64,000 bases of DNA from Granulibacter bethesdensis (GTDB lineage: Bacteria; Pseudomonadota; Alphaproteobacteria; Acetobacterales; Acetobacteraceae): the NCBI RefSeq assembly GCF_001889545.1, contig NZ_CP018194.1, positions 62,001 to 126,000 of the forward strand, in the 5' to 3' direction. Position numbers and translations under genes: made by a program. Of the stretch, positions 55,264 through 64,000 are shown one piece after another; within the stretch, counting starts at the first letter, position 1; each line of letters starts with the position of its first letter. The notes under the pieces are model-generated. The model was not told the origin of the DNA and did no database searches. It worked only from the letters and a program-made list of their open reading frames with translations.

Positions 55264-56208
55264 TTGAGCACGGCCGAACCGCCTGTCGCCATTTTGCTGG
55301 CGACATATCAGGGTGCCCGTTACCTGTCGGAGCAGCTGGATAGTCTGCTGGCGCAGACTTATCAGAACTGGGTGCTGTTCTGGCGGGATGATGGCTCCTC
55401 TGATGCGACCATCACCGTGATGGACGCATTTGCGGCAAAGGTCGGGCCGGAACGCTGCCACCATGTTGGAGGTCCATCAGGGCTGGGGGCATGCGGCAGT
55501 TTCATGTGGTTGCTGGGTCATGCCCATGCGGCGATGCCGCAGGCGATGCTTGCTTTTTGCGATCAGGACGATGTCTGGCTGCCGCAGAAGCTGGCCCGCG
55601 CCGTAGCGCGGATACAGATGCTTGATCCCCATACACCCGGCCTCTATTGCGCACGGCAGAGGCTGGTGGATGGTGATCTGAAGCTTCTCTCTGTTTCGCC
55701 GCCCTTTGATCCGGGGCTGGAGCAAACCCTGTCATTGCCGCGGGCACTGGCGCAGAATGTGGTGACCGGATGCACGGCGGTGCTGACCCCTGCATTGGCC
55801 TCGCTGATGCAGGTAAGGCCTCCGCCGGAAAATGGCATGCATGACTGGTGGGCCTTTATTCTCACGGCCGGTTGTGGCGGTGTGCTCCTGACCGATGACG
55901 AGGCCGTCATTCTTTACCGGCAGCATCAGGATAATACGATCGGCGCCCCTTCCTCGACGCTGGTGCGGGCTATTGCGGCGTTGCGGCGGGGGCCGCGGCG
56001 TTTCATGACCCTGTTCCGGCAGCATCTGGCCGTGCTGGCAGAGATGGAAGCCTGCCTCACCCCTTCCGCCTGCAATGATCTGGCGCGCATGCGGCATGCC
56101 ATGCAGGGCGGGCTGATCTCCCGCATCCGCGGTTGGTTCATCCCCGGCCTGCGTCGCCACGGTCTGGCCGAGACCTGGCTGTTTCGCCTGTGGTTTCTGC
56201 TCGGCTGA
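55264..56208 (+). CDS. Family 2 glycosyltransferase (putative rhamnosyltransferase)
   Basis: The 314-residue GT-A enzyme begins PVAILLATYQGARYLSEQLDSLLAQTYQNW and has WRDDGSSDAT and AFCDQDDVWLPQKLARAV (DxD-type metal site). The block after it (ENGMHDWWAFILTAGCGG) is that of rhamnosyltransferase-like GT2 enzymes. It directly follows rmlD (five-base gap, TTG start at 55264), so it most likely uses dTDP-rhamnose to extend an O-antigen or other surface glycan. No flippase, polymerase or ligase gene is in the window. Confidence 0.85.
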   Translation: MSTAEPPVAILLATYQGARYLSEQLDSLLAQTYQNWVLFWRDDGSSDATITVMDAFAAKVGPERCHHVGGPSGLGACGSFMWLLGHAHAAMPQAMLAFCDQDDVWLPQKLARAVARIQMLDPHTPGLYCARQRLVDGDLKLLSVSPPFDPGLEQTLSLPRALAQNVVTGCTAVLTPALASLMQVRPPPENGMHDWWAFILTAGCGGVLLTDDEAVILYRQHQDNTIGAPSSTLVRAIAALRRGPRRFMTLFRQHLAVLAEMEACLTPSACNDLARMRHAMQGGLISRIRGWFIPGLRRHGLAETWLFRLWFLLG

Positions 56209-56290
56209 AGAGTATGCTGTGGCGGACTCTTGACGATCTTATAACAGGCCGCGCCTAATCTCTGGATGCTTGATGGAGCAGGGAAAGACG

Positions 56291-57268
56291 ATGACAGCCC
56301 CGGGCCGTGTGCAGTCAGTCTTTTTCGGGCGGCGTGCCGTGCTGGGTGCAGGGGCCGGTCTGGGATTTTGCCTCTGCTGCCTGCGCCCGACCCGTGCCGC
56401 CGCGCCCGACTGGGTTTTTCAGGAGGCCGCGCCGGGCATTTTCATCCGCCATGGTGTGGATGAGGACGCGACCGCCGGGAATCAGGATGCAATCGCCAAT
56501 ATCGGCTTCGTGATCGGCCAGCGTTCGGTCGCGGTGATTGATCCGGGCGGCTGTCTTGAGGACGGGCGGCGTTTGCGGGCGGCGATCCTGGGCCGGACCA
56601 GTCTGCCGGTCAGCCATGTGATCATCTCCCATGTGCATCCCGATCACGGCTTCGGGGCAGGGGCTTTTCTGGACGATCATCCGGTTATGGTCGGCCATGC
56701 CAGACTGGTGGCGGCGCTTGCGGCACGGGGCACGTTCTATCGCGACAAGCTGGATGAGATTCTCGGCAAGGGCCGGGCAGGGCCGGTGGTGATGCCGACC
56801 ATGCCGGTCCGGGACGCAGCCGAGATTGATCTGGGCAATCGTGTGCTGGCGCTGACCGCGCATCCGAAGGCGCATACGGATGCCGATCTGTCGGTGCTGG
56901 ACCGCTCCACCGGTACGCTGTTCACTGGCGATCTGCTGTTTGTCCGCCGTGTTCCGGCGCTGGATGGCAGTCTCAAGGGCTGGCTCGGCGTTTTAAACAC
57001 GCTGCCGGCGATCCGCCCGGCGCGGATGGTGCCCGGACATGGCCCGGTGGATGCGGCCTCCCTGACCGGATGGAGCGCCGGTGTGGCGGCCTTGCGGCTG
57101 TATCTGGACACGCTGCTGACGGAAACTCGCAAGGCCATTGCTGATAATGTGCCGATCGGTCAGGCCGCGCATCAGGTGGCAGCCGGGCAGAAGGACCGCT
57201 GGACGCTGTTTGCGGATTATAATGGCCGCAATGTCGAGGAAGCCTATCACGAACTTGAATGGGAATAA
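56291..57268 (+). CDS. Quinoprotein relay system zinc metallohydrolase (MBL fold)
   Basis: The 325-residue protein has a twin-arginine-like signal (FFGRRAVLGAGAGLGFCLCCL) and a metallo-beta-lactamase core: VISHVHPDHGFGAGAF (HxHxDH zinc ligands), HPKAHTDADLSVLD, TLFTGDLLFVRRVPA and MVPGHGPVD. It matches the family linked to PQQ-dependent (quinoprotein) dehydrogenase relays. ATG 56291 follows GGGAAAG; an upstream ATG at 56273 is in frame. No quinoprotein dehydrogenase lies next to it here, so its partner is elsewhere. Confidence 0.85.
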   Translation: MTAPGRVQSVFFGRRAVLGAGAGLGFCLCCLRPTRAAAPDWVFQEAAPGIFIRHGVDEDATAGNQDAIANIGFVIGQRSVAVIDPGGCLEDGRRLRAAILGRTSLPVSHVIISHVHPDHGFGAGAFLDDHPVMVGHARLVAALAARGTFYRDKLDEILGKGRAGPVVMPTMPVRDAAEIDLGNRVLALTAHPKAHTDADLSVLDRSTGTLFTGDLLFVRRVPALDGSLKGWLGVLNTLPAIRPARMVPGHGPVDAASLTGWSAGVAALRLYLDTLLTETRKAIADNVPIGQAAHQVAAGQKDRWTLFADYNGRNVEEAYHELEWE

Positions 57269-57328
57269 GGGCGCAGGCGCGTTTGTATGCTTGACTTGAG
57301 GAACGGTTGCGCCGAGGGTCGCAGCATC

Positions 57329-59352
<2,024 letters not shown>

Positions 59353-59390
59353 CCGACCGATCTGTTTCCCCGGACCTTGATCCCTCTGCC

Positions 59391-60245
59391 GTGATTCTGG
59401 AGGCGATTGGCCAGCTTCCGGATGATGAGATCGATCTGGCGGATGCCGCTTTGCAGCTTGCCCGCAGGGGCAGGCTGCTGGCAGGCGAGTCCTCCGGTGC
59501 GGTCGAGGAGCAGATTACAGCAGCACGGGCGCATCTGACGGAGCTGGCGCAGGATGGCGTCATGCTGGCTGCGGGGATGGAGGAAACGGACCTTTCAGCG
59601 CGGGCGGGGATACTGGCCGGGCTGTTGCAGGGCAGCCACGGCTATACGGGCGATGATACCCGTTTCCCCGATTTCGCCGATCTGCTCCGTGTGATCGAGC
59701 GGCGGGCCGGGCTGCCGGTGGCACTTGGAATCCTGTGGATTCACACTGCCAGGGCGGTGGGGTGGCAGGCTTATGGCCTGGATTTTCCTGGCCGGTTTCT
59801 GGTTTGCCTTCAGGAAGAAGACGGGCCGGGTACCAGCGCGGAGCGGTGCATCGTGCTGGATGTCTTTGAAGGTGGGGTACCAATGGATGTACCCGCCTTG
59901 CGTGATCTGCTGAAAAAGGCCGAGGGACCATCCGCCGAGTTGCGGCCCGATCAGTTGAAGCCGATGAGCAATCGGGGAGTATTGCTGCGTCTCCAGAACA
60001 ATCTGCGGGCCCGGTATCTTGAGCTGGGCGCGATGGAAGATGCGCTGGCCTGTTCTGAATCCATGCTGATGATTGCGCCGGATGAAGCCCCTTTATGGCG
60101 GGAAACTGCGCTGATGAATCAGCGGCTGGATCGTGTTTCTGCCGCGTTGCGGTGTTTCGAGCGTTTTCTCATCCTCGATCCGGATAGCGAAAGTGCGCAG
60201 CGGGCGCGTGCGGTGATGCAGGATCTGCGCTCACGCCTGCACTGA
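59391..60245 (+). CDS. SirB1-like transglutaminase/TPR-fold protein
   Basis: The ~284-residue protein has a SirB1-type transglutaminase-like core (GDDTRFPDFADLLRVIERRAGLPVALGILWIHTARAVGWQAYGLDFPGRFLV) and a C-terminal tetratricopeptide region (LGAMEDALACSESMLMIAPDEAPLWRETALMNQRLDRVSAALRCFERFLILDPD). The catalytic Cys of real transglutaminases is not evident, so it is probably a binding protein. GTG 59391 gives this length, but AAGGAGG at 59338-59344 points to a possible CTG start at 59349 that overlaps the thiC stop and adds [14 protein letters not shown]. Confidence 0.8.
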   Translation: MILEAIGQLPDDEIDLADAALQLARRGRLLAGESSGAVEEQITAARAHLTELAQDGVMLAAGMEETDLSARAGILAGLLQGSHGYTGDDTRFPDFADLLRVIERRAGLPVALGILWIHTARAVGWQAYGLDFPGRFLVCLQEEDGPGTSAERCIVLDVFEGGVPMDVPALRDLLKKAEGPSAELRPDQLKPMSNRGVLLRLQNNLRARYLELGAMEDALACSESMLMIAPDEAPLWRETALMNQRLDRVSAALRCFERFLILDPDSESAQRARAVMQDLRSRLH

Positions 60246-60353
60246 GTCCGCCAGAAAAGCCGTCGCTGTAACAGTCATCGAAAGATTATGGCGCGATCGA
60301 CATATCCGGCTTTAGCCTGACAAAGGCTGCATGAGCAGCATGGAGGTCTGGTA

Positions 60354-63300
60354 ATGACCAGAGGCGGATTGTTCACGGCTCTGAGGCAGGCTGCCGGTAC
60401 GATGACGGAAGCGCGGCATCGTCTGGATACGGCCTGCCGTCGTCCGGAGCAGGACTGTGTGGCTTCCCTGTTGCTGCATGCCGCGCTGTCCGACAGGGCA
60501 GCATCACAGGCCGATACGCTGGCACGGTCTCTGGCAGAGAGGCTGCGTGAGCATGGGCCGGGCAAGGGTCTGTCGGCGCTGATTCATGAATATGATCTGT
60601 CCAGTCAGGAGGGCGTCGCCCTGATGTGTCTGGCAGAGGCGTTGTTGCGTATACCCGATGATGGAACGCGGGATGCGCTGATTCGCGATAAAATCGGTCA
60701 TGGCGATTGGCATACGCATCTGGGTTGGGAACGCCCGTTATTTGTCAATGCGGCGACATGGAGTCTGGTGTTGACGGGGCGGCTGGTAGCCCCTTCCTCT
60801 GCCTCCAATCTGGGAGCAGCATTAACCAGACTGATCGGACGGGCGGGGGAGCCCGTGATCCGGCATGCGATGGATCGGGTTGTTCGTCTGCTGGGCACGC
60901 GCTTTGTCGCGGGCGAGACGATTGAGGCGGCGCTGGCCGCTACCAGCCGGCTCTGGACACAGGGATTTCGCCATTCCTACGACATGCTGGGTGAAGCGGC
61001 GATGACCCGCGCCGATGCGGATCGGTATTACCGTGCCTATGAACATGCGATTGACCGCATTGGCGCTGCCTTGCGGGCGCGTGGGTATGAGCCATCGGAG
61101 GATATGGCTGCCCTGCTTCAGGCGCCAGGTATTTCAATCAAGCTTTCAGCCCTGCATCCGCGCTATGAACACACGCAACATGCACGGATTATGCAGGAAC
61201 TGCCTCCACTTTTGAGAAACCTGGCCGCCATGGCCCGGAAAAACGGAATTGCCCTGACCATCGATGCGGAGGAAGCGGATCGGCTGCCTCTCTCGCTCGA
61301 TGTACTGGCGGCTTTATGTGCTGATCCTGTGGTGGCGGGGTGGAATGGCATCGGCCTGGCTGTGCAGGCTTATCAGCGCCGTGCGCCAGAGGTGATCAAA
61401 AATCTGGTTGATCTTGCGCGCCATCAAGACAGGCGTCTGATGGTGCGGCTGGTAAAAGGGGCATATTGGGATAGTGAAATCAAGCGTGCACAAATAGACG
61501 GTCTGGACAGTTTTCCGGTTTTTACACGAAAAACGTATACGGATCTTTCCTATATTGCTTGTGCGCGGATGTTGCTTGAAGCACCTGATGCCGTGTTCCC
61601 GCAATTCGCCACCCATAATGCCCGCACGGTCGCTACGATTATCGCGATGGCGGAGGAGATAACGGGAGCCTCATTCAATCCCGGCCAATATGAATTTCAG
61701 TGCCTGCATGGCATGGGCGAGGCGCTTTATGCCGATGTGGTGCGGCCTGATGGTCTGAACAGGCCGTGCAGGATTTACGCTCCTGTTGGTACCCATGAAA
61801 CTTTGCTGGCCTATCTTGTGCGCCGTCTTCTGGAGAATGGTGCGAATACGTCTTTCGTCAATCGTGTTGCTGATACCGCTTTTCCCATCGAGCAACTGAT
61901 TGCTGATCCGGTACAGCAGATCACCGCGATGCAGTCGGAGTGTGGTGCACCTCATCCCAAAATCCGGTCTCCACGCAGCCTGTACGGGCCAGAGCGGGAG
62001 AATGCATGGGGGATTGATCTGACGGATGCCACCAGGCTGGCGCAGCTTGCTGAAGCGTGTATCGCGTTGTCGTCAAAACGATGGCTGGTTTCCATAGAGG
62101 AGGACGCGGGTGGAGAATGCATGTCCATCCGTAATCCGGCTGCTTCATGGGATGATGTCGGCGACGTCGTTTTCGCTACGACGGATGAAGTGGACCGTGC
62201 AATAACGCGCGCCCGGAAAGCGGCTCCTTCATGGGCTGCGGAGCCTCCCTGCCGCCGTGCAGCCTGCCTGCGGGAGGCTGCAAATGCGATGGAACGCGAT
62301 GCTGCCCTGTTCATCAGTCTGGCTGTGCGCGAGGCAGGCAAAACGATTCCCAACGCTATTGGAGAGGTGCGGGAGGCTGTTGATTTTCTGCGCTACTATG
62401 CGGCCGGTATCGAGAATGGATGGAGTGCCCAGATGCATCCTCCGCTGGGTGTGGTGACATGTATCAGTCCGTGGAATTTTCCGCTGGCAATTTTCACAGG
62501 CCAGGTTGCGGCGGCTTTGGCAGCGGGGAACGTTGTGCTGGCAAAACCTGCTGAGCAAACACCGCTGATCGCGGCTGAGGCGGTTGCTGTCCTGCATCGT
62601 GCCGGCGTCCCGGTGACGGTGTTGCAGCTTGTTCCTGGTGATGGCGCAGTAGGGGCGATGCTGGTGAATGATTCACGGGTCGATGGAGTCGTTTTTACCG
62701 GCTCTACCGAAGCTGCCCGTTCCATTCAGCGGTCTTTGTCATATCGTTTGAATACCCATGGTGATCCGGTTCCGCTGATTGCCGAAACCGGCGGACAAAA
62801 TGCCATGATTGTCGATAGCACCGCTTTGCCGGAGCAGGTGGTGGCTGATGTTCTGGTGTCGGCTTTTGACAGTGCAGGTCAACGTTGTTCGGCCCTGCGT
62901 GTGTTGTGTCTTCAGGATGATATTGCTGATCTGATTATCACCATGCTGCGTGGAGCCTTGCAGGAGCGTGTGACGGCACGTCCCGACCGGCTTGACACTG
63001 ATATAGGTCCTGTCATCAGTGCTGCTGCCAGAGATGCGATTGAGGACCATATTGCAGCGATGGCGCAGGCAGGCTGCACAGTACATCGTGCGGCTCTGCG
63101 GCAGGAGACGGAGGATGGTTTTTTTGTTTCTCCGACAATTATAGAACTTGGATCACATCCAATCCCTGACAAGGAAGTTTTTGGTCCTGTTTTGCATGTG
63201 CTGAAATTTCACAGGGATCATCTGTCCGATGTGATCGCCAGGATCAACGCAACCGGATATGCGCTGACCTTTGGTATTCATAGCCGTATTCAGGAAACCG

Positions 63301-64000
63301 TCGATCAGGCCTGCATGAAAAGTGCGGCCGGAAATATCTATGTCAATCGCAGTATGATCGGTGCCGTGGTCGGCGTACAACCGTTCGGAGGGCATGGTCT
63401 GTCCGGAACAGGTCCGAAAGCGGGTGGCCCACTTTATCTTTCCCGTCTTGTGGCGCATGCGCCACCCTTACCGCCACCAGTGAAACAGTTTTTGATTGCA
63501 AAAGAAGAAAACGCTGTCCCAGTCTTGATGAAAATCTGGCAGGCATGGATAAAGCGGCAGGGAATTGAACCTTCACCTTTCCCGATCCTGCGGTATGATC
63601 GGGATATGGTGCTGCCTGGGCCGGTGGGAGAGCAGAATATCTATCGCCTGTCGCCCCGATCCAGTCTGTTATGCATTGCGTCCGATCTGGAAGGAATATC
63701 GTATCAGATACAATTGGCGCTGGCGGCGGGTGTGAAGCGTATTGCGGTATCTATCCCCGCTGACAGCACATCTGTATTCAACACATTGCCGGATGCATTG
63801 CGTTCGACAGTGGTTGTGGCGTCACCGGATCAGGAGGACAGGGCGGATACCGTGCTGTTTGAGGGCGATGATGTGGCCCTGATTGCGTTGCAGACACGTC
63901 TTGCGCATCAATCCGGCAAAATCGTGCCGGTCTATCGTATCCGCAGGCACGGCAGAGATATTCCGCTGCCGGCTTTGGTGACAGAATGCACGATCAGTAT
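60354..64000 (+). CDS. putA: Bifunctional proline dehydrogenase / P5C dehydrogenase PutA (3' end missing)
   Basis: The frame is open to the window edge, giving 1215 residues. The N-terminal half is the FAD proline dehydrogenase barrel: ISIKLSALHPRYE, RLVKGAYWDSEIKRAQIDGL, FATHNARTVATI and FQCLHGMGEALY. The second half is an aldehyde dehydrogenase: CISPWNFPLAIFTGQVAAALAAGN, the catalytic Glu region LIAETGGQNAMIVD, the nucleophile in FDSAGQRCSALRVL, and IGAVVGVQPFGGHGLSG. It oxidises proline to glutamate. The protein begins MTRGGLFTAL without the ribbon-helix-helix DNA-binding domain, so it is the non-autoregulatory type. GGAGG at 60342-60346 fits ATG 60354. A long PutA C-terminal domain is entered; the true end is outside. 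Confidence 0.96.
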   Translation, partial: MTRGGLFTALRQAAGTMTEARHRLDTACRRPEQDCVASLLLHAALSDRAASQADTLARSLAERLREHGPGKGLSALIHEYDLSSQEGVALMCLAEALLRIPDDGTRDALIRDKIGHGDWHTHLGWERPLFVNAATWSLVLTGRLVAPSSASNLGAALTRLIGRAGEPVIRHAMDRVVRLLGTRFVAGETIEAALAATSRLWTQGFRHSYDMLGEAAMTRADADRYYRAYEHAIDRIGAALRARGYEPSEDMAALLQAPGISIKLSALHPRYEHTQHARIMQELPPLLRNLAAMARKNGIALTIDAEEADRLPLSLDVLAALCADPVVAGWNGIGLAVQAYQRRAPEVIKNLVDLARHQDRRLMVRLVKGAYWDSEIKRAQIDGLDSFPVFTRKTYTDLSYIACARMLLEAPDAVFPQFATHNARTVATIIAMAEEITGASFNPGQYEFQCLHGMGEALYADVVRPDGLNRPCRIYAPVGTHETLLAYLVRRLLENGANTSFVNRVADTAFPIEQLIADPVQQITAMQSECGAPHPKIRSPRSLYGPERENAWGIDLTDATRLAQLAEACIALSSKRWLVSIEEDAGGECMSIRNPAASWDDVGDVVFATTDEVDRAITRARKAAPSWAAEPPCRRAACLREAANAMERDAALFISLAVREAGKTIPNAIGEVREAVDFLRYYAAGIENGWSAQMHPPLGVVTCISPWNFPLAIFTGQVAAALAAGNVVLAKPAEQTPLIAAEAVAVLHRAGVPVTVLQLVPGDGAVGAMLVNDSRVDGVVFTGSTEAARSIQRSLSYRLNTHGDPVPLIAETGGQNAMIVDSTALPEQVVADVLVSAFDSAGQRCSALRVLCLQDDIADLIITMLRGALQERVTARPDRLDTDIGPVISAAARDAIEDHIAAMAQAGCTVHRAALRQETEDGFFVSPTIIELGSHPIPDKEVFGPVLHVLKFHRDHLSDVIARINATGYALTFGIHSRIQETVDQACMKSAAGNIYVNRSMIGAVVGVQPFGGHGLSGTGPKAGGPLYLSRLVAHAPPLPPPVKQFLIAKEENAVPVLMKIWQAWIKRQGIEPSPFPILRYDRDMVLPGPVGEQNIYRLSPRSSLLCIASDLEGISYQIQLALAAGVKRIAVSIPADSTSVFNTLPDALRSTVVVASPDQEDRADTVLFEGDDVALIALQTRLAHQSGKIVPVYRIRRHGRDIPLPALVTECTIS

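Overview
The window reads as a chromosomal segment of an alphaproteobacterium, most likely Acetobacteraceae (acetic acid bacteria; a Granulibacter-like genome is my guess from memory, not a search). Supporting signs are a SAM-II riboswitch in front of metZ, a very large repeat protein ending in a Hedgehog/intein-type (Hint) domain, a quinoprotein-associated zinc metallohydrolase, and moderately high GC with several clearly AT-richer patches. No insertion sequence, prophage, CRISPR array or rRNA was seen. Both edges cut genes: an SDR reductase at the left and putA at the right.

Layout. 0-3.5 kb: SDR reductase, Bcr/CflA-type exporter, rho with its terminator. 3.5-8.1 kb: an AT-richer patch with two related glycosyltransferases flanking a secreted protein of unknown function. 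8.1-13.5 kb: RraA-like protein, ahcY, a small unknown protein, tRNA-Ala, phosphopantetheinyl transferase, Ohr peroxidase, a glutamine amidotransferase and a histidine phosphatase. 13.5-34.4 kb: a nearly uninterrupted catabolic island for glycine betaine. On the minus strand lie soxB-soxD-soxA-soxG-sdaA-regulator and then gbcA-gbcB-gbdR-dgcA-dgcB-etfA-etfB; divergently on the plus strand lies the choXWV uptake system. 34.4-37.3 kb: folE, apaG, metZ with its SAM-II riboswitch, tRNA-Gly. 37.3-40.5 kb: AT-rich, gene-poor DNA with a decayed remnant, a YciE/YciF-type stress protein and a YghA-type reductase. 40.5-46.6 kb: a 2016-residue repeat/Hint protein holding three near-identical 1323-bp repeats. 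46.7-51.5 kb: cobalamin adenosyltransferase, TonB-like protein, CDF metal exporter, MDR oxidoreductase, PH-domain protein, RluA-type pseudouridine synthase. 51.8-56.2 kb: dTDP-rhamnose operon rmlBACD plus a glycosyltransferase. 56.3-64 kb: quinoprotein-relay metallohydrolase, TPP riboswitch and thiC, SirB1-like protein, putA.

How the genes work together. The island encodes uptake of choline/betaine (ChoXWV), Rieske demethylation of glycine betaine to dimethylglycine (GbcAB), demethylation to sarcosine (DgcAB, electrons to EtfAB), tetrameric sarcosine oxidase to glycine plus methylene-THF (SoxBDAG), and serine deamination to pyruvate (SdaA; the glycine-to-serine step by GlyA is not in the window). 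Two GlxA-type AraC regulators sit inside it. Four-base ATGA overlaps tie gbcA-gbcB-gbdR and dgcB-etfA-etfB into translationally coupled units. No choline oxidation genes (betA/betB) are present, so betaine itself, or choline oxidised by enzymes encoded elsewhere, must be the entry point.

The most unusual object is the repeat/Hint protein. The AT-rich glycosyltransferase patch, the 24-bp tandem repeat between the CDF and TonB genes, and the incomplete iron-sulfur motif of DgcA are the other points to follow.
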